From: JAGOSP01 sp964428075
Lineage (GTDB): Bacteria; Patescibacteriota; Minisyncoccia; Moranbacterales; UBA1568
DNA: 21,172 nucleotides
Direction of reading: 5' to 3'
Assembly (NCBI GenBank): GCA_964428075.1
Contig: CAYRWQ010000013.1
Span: 1-21,172, forward strand
Shown here: piece after piece, positions 14,768 through 21,172 of the stretch
Numbering within the stretch: position 1 is the stretch's first letter
Layout: every line of letters begins with the position of its first letter
Position numbers and translations under genes: made by a program
Notes under the pieces: generated by a model
Database searches by the model: none
What the model saw: the letters and a program-made list of their open reading frames with translations, nothing else
Told to the model about the DNA's origin: nothing

Positions 14768-15079
14768 ATGGGTGGATTTTTAGAGTTTGTTCGAAAGCAG
14801 GGAGTAATTGGTTTAGCGGTTGGGTTTTTGCTTGGTGGAGCAGTTTCGAAAGTAGTGACAGCTTTGGTGACCGATATCATCAACCCATTGCTTGGTGTGG
14901 TATTCGGTATCACAGAAGGTTTGAAGGAGGCTCGGTTAGAATTTAGCGGGGTAGTTATATTGTGGGGGGATTTCGTGGCGGTAGCCATTGATTTTATTGT
15001 TATAGCGGCGGTGGTGTATTATGGGGTTCGGATATTAGGGGTAGAGATGTCTGAGAAGAAATCAGCTAAGAAGAAATAA
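14768..15079 (+). CDS. mscL: Large-conductance mechanosensitive channel MscL, short form
   Basis: Membrane channel that opens under tension to release osmolytes. From ATG 14768 the product has 103 residues (usual length 130-150). The N-terminal helix GGFLEFVRKQGVIGLAVGFLLGGAV and the following KVVTALVTDIINPLLG match TM1 and its ends, including the conserved Gly/Ala packing face. TM2 is VAVAIDFIVIAAVVYYGVRIL. The periplasmic loop is short, and the C-terminal cytoplasmic helix bundle is replaced by a short Lys-rich tail (SEKKSAKKK). The longer frame (to 14618) would cross the hairpin and the -10 element. Malic enzyme starts 4 bases after the stop. Confidence 0.88.
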   Translation: MGGFLEFVRKQGVIGLAVGFLLGGAVSKVVTALVTDIINPLLGVVFGITEGLKEARLEFSGVVILWGDFVAVAIDFIVIAAVVYYGVRILGVEMSEKKSAKKK

Positions 15080-15083
15080 GACT

Positions 15084-16313
15084 ATGGTTACCCGAAACGC
15101 GGTATTGAAAGAGAAGAAGGATCAGCAGGAAAAAAAGCAGAAGCAAATACGTCCGACCACGAAGACGGTCAAAGTAGTGGAAGATGTTTCGCTGAAGGCG
15201 CTTCGGATTCACAAGACACTGCGAGGGAAGATCAGTGTTGTTCCAAAAGCGAAAGTCGCGAATAAAGTTGATTTGAGTCTGTACTATACCCCGGGCGTTG
15301 GCGCGGTCTCTTCATTTTTAGCAAAAAATAAAGATAAAACACGGGAATACACCATGAAGTCGAATATGGTTGCGGTGGTATCGGATGGTTCGGCAGTACT
15401 TGGATTAGGGAACATCGGCCCAGAAGCTGCATTGCCGGTCATGGAGGGGAAAGCAATGCTCTTTAAGACACTCGGTGGTGTAGATGCCTTTCCAATCGTT
15501 CTGGCTACTCAGGATACGGAGGAAATTATTGCTACCGTAAAAAACATCGCACCAGGCTTTGGTGGAATTAATCTCGAAGATATTGCCGCTCCCCGTTGTT
15601 TTGAGATCGAGTCTCGCTTGAGAGCTGAGCTGAATATCCCTGTCATGCATGATGATCAACATGGGACGGCGCTGGTTGTGGTTGCTGGACTTATTAATGC
15701 TCTCAAAGTGGTAAAAAAGCATCCGCATCAGGTACGGATCGTGGTTGCTGGATCTGGGGCAGCTGGACAGGCTATTGCGAAACTCCTTGTCCTTTTCAGT
15801 GTTGGCGATATTTTGATGGTAGATAGTAAAGGGATTCTCTCACCGACTCGTTCGGATCTTGATCAACACAAATTGGAAATGGTGCAATTGACGAATAAAG
15901 AAAATCGCTCAGGTACACTGCGAGATGCGTTTGTCAGCTCGGATGTTTTTATCGGTGTTTCGAAAGGAGGAACCGTACAAAAAGAGGACATCACACGCAT
16001 GAGTAAGATGCCGATTGTTTTCTCCCTGGCAAATCCTGTACCAGAAATTATGCCCGATGAAGCAAAAGCAGGTGGTGCGGCAGTTGTTGCTACAGGACGG
16101 TCTGACTTTGAAAATCAAATCAATAATTCGCTTGGATTCCCCGGGATATTTCGCGGAGCCTTTGATCATGGGGTGCGAGATATTACTGATGCAATGCTTT
16201 TGACTGCTGCAAAAAAATTGGCCGCATTAGTCAAAAAACCGACGTCAAAGCAAATTATTCCCAGCACATTTGATCCTCGCGTTGCCAGGGCAGTAGCCTC
16301 AGCTATTCGATAG
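15084..16313 (+). CDS. NAD(P)-dependent malic enzyme
   Basis: Oxidative decarboxylation of malate to pyruvate in the cytoplasm. 409 residues of the short bacterial malic enzyme type. The catalytic N-terminal domain has YTPGVGAVS, NIGPEAALPVMEGKAMLFK with the active-site Lys, the metal-binding INLEDIAAPRCFEIE and HDDQHGTA. The Rossmann domain shows GSGAAGQAIAKLL and, later, FSLANPVPEIMP and the NSLGFPGIFRGAFD segment. The first ~35 residues are a Lys/Gln-rich extension outside the family core. Only 4 bases separate it from mscL, so the two are probably on one transcript. Cofactor preference cannot be set from the sequence alone. Confidence 0.94.
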   Translation: MVTRNAVLKEKKDQQEKKQKQIRPTTKTVKVVEDVSLKALRIHKTLRGKISVVPKAKVANKVDLSLYYTPGVGAVSSFLAKNKDKTREYTMKSNMVAVVSDGSAVLGLGNIGPEAALPVMEGKAMLFKTLGGVDAFPIVLATQDTEEIIATVKNIAPGFGGINLEDIAAPRCFEIESRLRAELNIPVMHDDQHGTALVVVAGLINALKVVKKHPHQVRIVVAGSGAAGQAIAKLLVLFSVGDILMVDSKGILSPTRSDLDQHKLEMVQLTNKENRSGTLRDAFVSSDVFIGVSKGGTVQKEDITRMSKMPIVFSLANPVPEIMPDEAKAGGAAVVATGRSDFENQINNSLGFPGIFRGAFDHGVRDITDAMLLTAAKKLAALVKKPTSKQIIPSTFDPRVARAVASAIR

Positions 16314-16387
16314 TGTGTGTAGTGAAGAGATATTGAATAGGGATATCACAGGTGTATGACACGCGATTTTTTTGGGTGCGTGAAACA

Positions 16388-16396
16388 TGATATACT
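16388..16396 (+). promoter_or_regulatory. Extended -10 promoter for the LytR_C gene
   Basis: TGA-TATACT at 16388-16396. A T-run lies at the -35 position (16368-16373). The leader would be about 45 bases. Confidence 0.6.
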
Positions 16397-16447
16397 GTAC
16401 AAGTATTTATGTGATGAGTTGATGAGCGCTAACACTAGGTATATCGT

Positions 16448-17071
16448 ATGGAGGATCATCGTGTATCGGTATCAGATATGGTGTCATCAGATGAGCAAGC
16501 ATCCCTCTCTGCGAGTGAACCATGTAAGACAGTATCGAGAGAACGGTGGTATGGGGTGTGGCTATTAGTAGGTATCAGTTTCATCGGTTTTGTAGTGATC
16601 GGAGGGCTTGGCTGGTGGGGATATTCGCACATGTATCTTGCGATGCGTCACCAGGGTATGTCTATAGTGCAACTTTCCCAAATCAAATCTGACACAACCC
16701 AGGATACGACCATTGAAGAAGGAGTGGTGTCGGAAGTGATAAGCGGGAAAGTTGACCCACCACTTGAATTCACATCAGCATCAGACGCTCTACGGGAGCC
16801 GATTCTTGTTTTGAATGGAGGAGGAGTCAAAGGAAGTGCTGGAGAAGTGTCGAGCGTACTCAAAAAAGCTGGATATCAGAATGTCACTTTAGGGAATACC
16901 AAGAAGAATTATACCGGGGTGACAGTATATTTTGCGGCGGAGAAGGATGGTGTGGCCAGCGAAATCAAGAAAATACTTTTGAAGCAATATCCGAAGACGA
17001 CCAGTCAGGGCGCGGTAGCCGGTGATTCGGAAACCAGTGGTGGGGCCGTGGTCATTATCATCGGGAAATAA
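16448..17071 (+). CDS. Membrane-anchored LytR C-terminal domain protein
   Basis: 207 residues: a cytoplasmic N-terminus of about 33 residues, one membrane helix (about 36-58), a Ser/Thr-rich spacer, and a C-terminal LytR_C domain (about 117-207). The last begins ILVLNGGGVKGSAGEVSSVL, matching the V-x-N-G-x-G-x-x-G-x-A strand-turn-helix of the family, and ends with a hydrophobic strand AVVIIIGK. The catalytic LytR-CpsA-Psr domain is absent, so it cannot itself attach polymers to peptidoglycan. It may bind or scaffold the wall. It has its own promoter and is followed by 350 non-coding bases. Confidence 0.82.
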   Translation: MEDHRVSVSDMVSSDEQASLSASEPCKTVSRERWYGVWLLVGISFIGFVVIGGLGWWGYSHMYLAMRHQGMSIVQLSQIKSDTTQDTTIEEGVVSEVISGKVDPPLEFTSASDALREPILVLNGGGVKGSAGEVSSVLKKAGYQNVTLGNTKKNYTGVTVYFAAEKDGVASEIKKILLKQYPKTTSQGAVAGDSETSGGAVVIIIGK

Positions 17072-17421
17072 ACGCAGTCTGTTTTTGACGTGATGCAAAA
17101 ATCAAAAAAGCCGGTATGGGACTTCGTGGTAGTATCCCTAGAGGGTATATATTTCGGTCACTGTACTACTGGGTGTTGTATTGTTTAGCGTATGAGTTAT
17201 TGTCAGACACCTTGATGAGAGGGGTGTAACGTTAGTATTCAAGCCTCGTTGAAGACATGAGACTAGACGTAGGAGAGCGACACATGTGATGGAAATGGGA
17301 GTATGCGGGTACATTTCTCGTGTTTCTGTGACGCATATCGGTTGTTTGAGTTGAGTAAACCCGGCTGTGACGGAAGCGGATTCTGTGGTAGTATCGGGGA
17401 TACCTAAAAAATCTACATGGT
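17072..17421. other. 350-base intergenic stretch upstream of dnaG
   Basis: No convincing gene on either strand. It holds the 11-mer GTGGTAGTATC twice (17126-17136 and 17385-17395), the second acting as the likely dnaG -10, and a short imperfect palindrome TCCCT-AG-AGGGTA (17135-17146) right after the first copy. No clear terminator for the LytR_C gene is seen. Confidence 0.6.
17367..17394 (+). promoter_or_regulatory. Candidate promoter for dnaG
   Basis: GTGACG (17367-17372), a 16-base spacer, then TAGTAT (17389-17394). The leader would be about 20 bases before ATG 17422, and no Shine-Dalgarno site is present in it. Confidence 0.45.
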
Positions 17422-19239
17422 ATGCAATCTCCAACCGAAGAAATCAAGGCTCGACTCAACATCGTCGATGTAGTGGCAAGTTATGTCAAACTCGACAAAT
17501 CAGGGAGTCACTGGAAGGCATGTTGTCCGTTTCATCGAGAACGGTCGCCCTCTTTTATGGTGAACGAGGAGCGGCAGATGTGGCACTGTTTCGGGTGTAA
17601 TAAAGGTGGAGACGCGTTCGCTTTCGTGATGGAGATGGACGGTATCGGGTTTCGGGAAGCACTGGTTATGCTGGCGGAACGAGCCAATGTGGAATTGCCA
17701 CAGTACAGTAAGGAATCACAAGAGCATTATCAGGAAGAGCGGGACGAAAAAACACGGCTGTTTGAGATCCATGAATTGGCGACGAAGTTTTATGAAAAAC
17801 AGTTGTGGGAGGGAGTCGGTCAGGATCAAGCTCTCGACTATCTTCGGAAGCGTGGATTGTCTGATGAGAGTATTCGGAAATTCCGTCTCGGATTTGCGCC
17901 TTCGGGTTGGAGGAACCTCTATGATTTTCTCGTGAAGTCAGGATTTGATGGCAGGGAGTTGTCTCAAGCCGGTATCGCACTCAAAAAAGAACAAGGTGAC
18001 GGATATTATGATCGTTTTCGCGATCGGATTATGTTTCCGATTACCGATACTTTCGGACGGGTCATCGGCTATTCGGCTCGGGTAGCGCCTGGTGCCGATG
18101 AGTCACAGGCAAAATATATCAACACTTCTGAGACACCGATCTATAAGAAGAGCCAGGTGCTGTACGGGCTTTCGTATGCGCGTCAGGCGATTAAGCAGGC
18201 CGGCTATACGGTTTTGGTTGAGGGGAATATGGATGTCATCGCCTGCCATCAGGCGGGTATCGAGAACACGATCGCGGTATCAGGAACTGCCTTGACTGAG
18301 GAACAGCTCGCGATGCTCCGCCGGTACGGAAAAGAGATGCGGTTTTTTTTCGATATGGATGAGGCAGGGCAGAAGGCCGCTCGACGGAGTACCGAACTTG
18401 CCTTATCGCAAGATATTGAGGTATCTATCGTTTCTATCCCCGAAGGGAAGGACGCGGCTGATCTCGCGCAAGAGCACCCAGAGGCCGTTCGTGAGGCAAT
18501 CGCAGATCCGAGTCCGGCACTTAAGTATTTTCTCACACAGATATTGGCGCGTTTTGATATTGAAACACCGAGAGGGAAAAAGGAAGCTTTGGCCGCGTTT
18601 GTGCCGTTTATCGTGGCAGCGAAGAGTCCGATTGATCGAGCATACTGGATTAAGGAGTTAGCACAGTCAATCAAAGTGGAAGAAAAAGATGTGCACGGTG
18701 TAGTACATGGTGAGCAGAAAGAACGAGAAAAAAGATCGAAAAATCTTCCGAAGGGTCAGGACGTTCCATTTCATGATGCCACCGTGCTTTTCGTGAAGCG
18801 GAGTGAACGGCTGCGGGAAGAGTTGATTGCGGTTATGCTTGCCTTCCCTTCCGTTAGAGCCTTGGTGCGCGGAACGCCGGATGAAAGGGTGTTGTGTTTT
18901 CTTGAAAAACACCCATTGTACTTTTTTATCGTACAGGCGGGAGACGAGAGTCAGCCAGTGGATCTCATTGAGGATCGAGATCTCAAAATGCTGGCAAGTC
19001 GGCTTTTGTTCCGCATCCTCGATGGTCCGGATTTTTCGACTCTCATGGAAGAGGAGCGTGTTGAAAAAGCACAGCACATGGCGCAGCGATTGATGACTGA
19101 TATGAAAAAAGAGGTTATTCGGAACGAAGAATTAGTCGGACTCGAACATGATCTTGAAGCAGCACATCGTGCCGGGGCAAAGGAAAAGGAAAAGGAATTG
19201 TTGATGAGATTTGCATTACTGTCTCGTGAGAACCAATGA
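17422..19239 (+). CDS. dnaG: DNA primase
   Basis: Synthesises RNA primers at the replication fork. 605 residues, normal length. The N-terminal CHC2 zinc finger has Cys35, His38, Cys56 and Cys59, with the typical CPFH and HCFGCNKGGD text. The catalytic core has the basic RNA-polymerase segment DRIMFPITDTFGRVIGYSAR. The TOPRIM fold carries Glu267 in VLVEGNMD and the acidic pair Asp311/Asp313 in FFDMDEAG. The C-terminal ~170 residues form the helical helicase-binding region, which is charged and poorly conserved. ATG 17422 is used; an ATG five bases earlier is in another frame. Together with rpoD downstream it is the dnaG-rpoD pair of the macromolecular synthesis operon; rpsU is not seen. Confidence 0.97.
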   Translation: MQSPTEEIKARLNIVDVVASYVKLDKSGSHWKACCPFHRERSPSFMVNEERQMWHCFGCNKGGDAFAFVMEMDGIGFREALVMLAERANVELPQYSKESQEHYQEERDEKTRLFEIHELATKFYEKQLWEGVGQDQALDYLRKRGLSDESIRKFRLGFAPSGWRNLYDFLVKSGFDGRELSQAGIALKKEQGDGYYDRFRDRIMFPITDTFGRVIGYSARVAPGADESQAKYINTSETPIYKKSQVLYGLSYARQAIKQAGYTVLVEGNMDVIACHQAGIENTIAVSGTALTEEQLAMLRRYGKEMRFFFDMDEAGQKAARRSTELALSQDIEVSIVSIPEGKDAADLAQEHPEAVREAIADPSPALKYFLTQILARFDIETPRGKKEALAAFVPFIVAAKSPIDRAYWIKELAQSIKVEEKDVHGVVHGEQKEREKRSKNLPKGQDVPFHDATVLFVKRSERLREELIAVMLAFPSVRALVRGTPDERVLCFLEKHPLYFFIVQAGDESQPVDLIEDRDLKMLASRLLFRILDGPDFSTLMEEERVEKAQHMAQRLMTDMKKEVIRNEELVGLEHDLEAAHRAGAKEKEKELLMRFALLSRENQ

Positions 19240-19272
19240 TGAGTCGACATCCTTTTGTTTTTCTGGGTTATC

Positions 19273-19281
19273 TGGTATGCT
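19273..19281 (+). promoter_or_regulatory. Candidate extended -10 promoter for rpoD
   Basis: TGG-TATGCT about 70 bases before the rpoD start, with a T-rich -35 region (TTTTGT at 19253). It would allow rpoD transcription independent of dnaG. Confidence 0.4.
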
Positions 19282-19353
19282 TCTTCATTATTTAGAGGGG
19301 TGTCGTGGGGATATTTTTTAGGAACCGGTTAAACAATTTTTAAGGTGACGCAT

Positions 19354-20835
19354 ATGGTTTCGAAGCAGAAAAAAACTGGCAAGGGAGAAGTAAAAAAACT
19401 GGTGAAAAAGCCGTTGAAAAAGAAAGTATCCGGAACGAAGAAGCTGGTGAAGAAAGCGATTCGATCTACCCCGAAAAAGCCATTGATTCGTCAGAAAAAA
19501 GGTGTGAAAGTATCCCCGAAATCAACTCCGAGAAGAAGTACGAAAAAGCCTCTTTATCGGGCAAAAAAAACATCTCCGATCGCGGAGAAAATCGTGAGGA
19601 AAAACGAGAAACCAGGAGTGAAAAAAAAGGCAGCAACTCGATCGACGGTCGCGACTCCCAAGCGAGTAGTCAAGTCGCGTGAGCCGGCATCCAAAAAAGT
19701 TTTGACACCGAAACAAGAAAAGAAGGCGGAAGTCAAAAAGAATGCGGTTGAAGAACTTCTGCTTCGCGGGAAGCATCGCGGTTTTGTAACGGAAGACGAG
19801 ATCATTCATATCTTGCCGAATATCGAGCAGGATCTTGAAGGACTCGAAGCTTTGTATGAAAAACTTGAAAACGGGGGCATTCGTATTGTTGGATCAGAAG
19901 AGATATTGAAAATTGAGACGGTCAAGGAGGGTGAGAAGTTTAGCGCGAGCGATAAGGAGGCGGCCAAGATTAAGGCGCGTCTTATCGATCTTGGAGAAGA
20001 CGAAGTGTCGGCCGATCTTGTGCAGATGTATTTGAAAGAAATCGGTCGCGTGCGTCTTTTAACCGGCGAAGAGGAGGTGAAACTGGCCAAGGCTATCGAA
20101 AATGGTGATCCAAATGCCAAGCAGCGATTGACTGAGGCGAATCTTCGGTTGGTGGTTTCTATCGCCAAGAAGTATGTCGGACGCTCTCACAATCTCTCGC
20201 TTCTCGATTTGATTCAGGAAGGAAATATCGGACTTTTTCGAGCAGTTGAAAAATTTGACTATCAAAAAGGCTTCAAGTTTTCGACCTATGCCACTTGGTG
20301 GATACGGCAAGCTATTACGCGTGCTCTGGCGGATCAGTCCCGCACTATCCGTATTCCGGTACATATGGTTGAGACGATCAATAAGTACGCGCAGGTGACA
20401 CGCCGTCTCGTGCAGGAACTCGGACGCGAACCATTGGCCGAAGAGATCGCCGCGGAAATGAATATCGAAGTAGAAAAGATTCGGCACATTCAGAAGATTT
20501 CACAAGAGACTGTTTCACTCGAAACTAGTGTTGGTGATAGCGAGGATGATTCGGTGCTGGGTGATTTTATTGAGGATACCGAGACCATCATGCCACATCA
20601 GTCGGCTTCGCGAAAATTGTTGAAGCAACATATCTCAGATATTTTAAATGAGCTGACACCGCGCGAACAGAAGATACTGCGGATTCGTTTCGGATTAGAA
20701 GACGGGGTAACGCATACTCTCGAAGAAGTTGGGCAAGAGTTCGGCGTGACGCGTGAGCGCATTCGTCAGATCGAGGCCAAGGCGCTTGAGAAGATTCGTG
20801 AACACGCGCATCTCAAGAAATTGAAAGACTATTAA
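19354..20835 (+). CDS. rpoD: Housekeeping sigma factor RpoD (sigma-70)
   Basis: Primary sigma factor that directs RNA polymerase to -35/-10 promoters. From ATG 19354 (AAGGTGA 6 bases upstream) the product has 493 residues. Residues 1 to ~128 are a Lys/Pro/Thr-rich low-complexity tail. Region 1.1 lies at about 131-182. Region 1.2 starts SADLVQMYLKEIGR (~219). Regions 2.1-2.4 include the ANLRLVVSIAKKYVGR, LLDLIQEGNIGLFRAVEKFD and KFSTYATWWIRQAITRA segments (~309 on). Region 3 follows, and region 4.2 is the helix-turn-helix LEEVGQEFGVTRERIRQIEAKAL (~456-479). Group 1 sigma features are complete. The ORF could start at GTG 19345, but ATG fits the Shine-Dalgarno site better. A strong terminator follows. 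Confidence 0.97.
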   Translation: MVSKQKKTGKGEVKKLVKKPLKKKVSGTKKLVKKAIRSTPKKPLIRQKKGVKVSPKSTPRRSTKKPLYRAKKTSPIAEKIVRKNEKPGVKKKAATRSTVATPKRVVKSREPASKKVLTPKQEKKAEVKKNAVEELLLRGKHRGFVTEDEIIHILPNIEQDLEGLEALYEKLENGGIRIVGSEEILKIETVKEGEKFSASDKEAAKIKARLIDLGEDEVSADLVQMYLKEIGRVRLLTGEEEVKLAKAIENGDPNAKQRLTEANLRLVVSIAKKYVGRSHNLSLLDLIQEGNIGLFRAVEKFDYQKGFKFSTYATWWIRQAITRALADQSRTIRIPVHMVETINKYAQVTRRLVQELGREPLAEEIAAEMNIEVEKIRHIQKISQETVSLETSVGDSEDDSVLGDFIEDTETIMPHQSASRKLLKQHISDILNELTPREQKILRIRFGLEDGVTHTLEEVGQEFGVTRERIRQIEAKALEKIREHAHLKKLKDY

Positions 20836-20847
20836 GAGAAACAGTAT

Positions 20848-20873
20848 ACCCCTCGAAAGAGGGGTTTTGTTTT
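20848..20873 (+). terminator. Strong intrinsic terminator of rpoD
   Basis: Stem ACCCCTC (20848-20854), GAAA tetraloop, GAGGGGT (20859-20865), then TTTTGTTTT. It begins 12 bases after the rpoD stop. Confidence 0.95.
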
Positions 20874-20998
20874 GGTAGCTGGTGTTCGGCGTACTCAATC
20901 TCCCTGATACCGATGAGGCTGGGTTGCTCTTATTCGTATGGCCGATAGCAGCGATTAGGCGTTGCGAAGCGAATGAGCTCTGAGGGGTATTTTTTTGT

Positions 20999-21017
20999 TC
21001 GGCCAGGAAAAGGCCGA
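20999..21017. repeat. Small inverted repeat upstream of the tRNA
   Basis: TCGGCC (20999-21004) pairs with GGCCGA (21012-21017) around a 7-base loop. The T-run lies on the 5' side (plus strand), so it does not read as a terminator in either direction. Confidence 0.4.
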
Positions 21018-21020
21018 TGC

Positions 21021-21049
21021 TTGCCAGCACCTGTTTTTTGGGATACAGT
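21021..21049 (+). promoter_or_regulatory. Promoter for tRNA-Asn
   Basis: TTGCCA (21021-21026), a 17-base spacer and TACAGT (21044-21049). The -35 is identical to that of lemA. Transcription would start about 45 bases before the tRNA. Confidence 0.55.
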
Positions 21050-21099
21050 GTGAGGGTGTTTCGGATGTTTGCGAGAGGAGATAATGCATCAGGAATGAT

Positions 21100-21172
21100 T
21101 CCGACGTAGCTCAGCGGTAGAGCAGGTGGCTGTTAACCACTTGGTCACAGGTTCGAATCCTGTCGTCGGAGC
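21100..21172 (+). tRNA. tRNA-Asn (anticodon GTT)
   Basis: Cloverleaf is complete: acceptor TCCGACG/CGTCGGA (21100-21106 with 21164-21170), D arm GCTC...GAGC with AGCGGTA loop, anticodon arm GGTGG-CTGTTAA-CCACT with anticodon GTT, and T arm ACAGG-TTCGAAT-CCTGT. The discriminator is G at 21171. The window ends one base later, at a C that may begin an encoded CCA. Confidence 0.96.

Noticed and set aside
17138..17434. Minus-strand frame of 98 aa upstream of dnaG
   Set aside because: Thr/Ser-rich with no motif or Shine-Dalgarno site, overlapping the dnaG start and its likely promoter. It looks like chance.
20695..21030. Minus-strand frame of 111 aa over the rpoD end
   Set aside because: It crosses the rpoD terminator and region 4 of rpoD in antisense; no family signal.

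Overview
The window looks like chromosomal backbone DNA from a bacterium with moderate G+C and the standard genetic code (TAA, TAG and TGA all end clear genes). Several traits fit a small-genome lineage such as the Candidate Phyla Radiation (Patescibacteria): a short Mur ligase without its usual N-terminal domain, a 103-residue MscL, a stand-alone LytR C-terminal domain protein, Lys-rich extensions on ordinary proteins, and weak Shine-Dalgarno sites. This placement is an inference. Codon use rules out the UGA-glycine lineages.

Layout. Positions 1-7150 hold polA (5' end outside the window), an orphan protein, a minus-strand DksA/TraR-type zinc-finger gene with its own promoter and terminator, a probable transposase tail, mutM, a DUF3048/YerB-like protein and holA. 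A 102-bp element with 19-bp inverted ends separates holA from the convergent rpsT. Positions 7945-10994 hold ruvA, a FemAB-type peptidoglycan aminoacyltransferase and a MurE-like ligase. Positions 11005-13571 are a minus-strand accessory block: a YuiD/DUF212-type membrane protein, a short frame broken by a TAA although it has a good promoter, Shine-Dalgarno site and terminator, and two Cys-rich orphan proteins, each with a hairpin terminator. Positions 13658-17071 run forward again: lemA, a small two-helix membrane protein, mscL, malic enzyme and a LytR_C protein. The window ends with dnaG, rpoD (sigma-70), a strong terminator and tRNA-Asn(GTT).

Function. DNA replication and repair dominate (polA, mutM, holA, ruvA, dnaG). 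Beside them are transcription initiation (rpoD, DksA-like), cell-wall synthesis (FemX-like, MurE-like, LytR_C) and envelope or osmotic functions (LemA, MscL). Many genes are preceded by a TATACT -10 element, several with an extended TGn, so the housekeeping promoter of this organism can be read from the window. The least explained part is 11005-13104: the two Cys-rich proteins look like distant relatives of each other and match no family I recognise.
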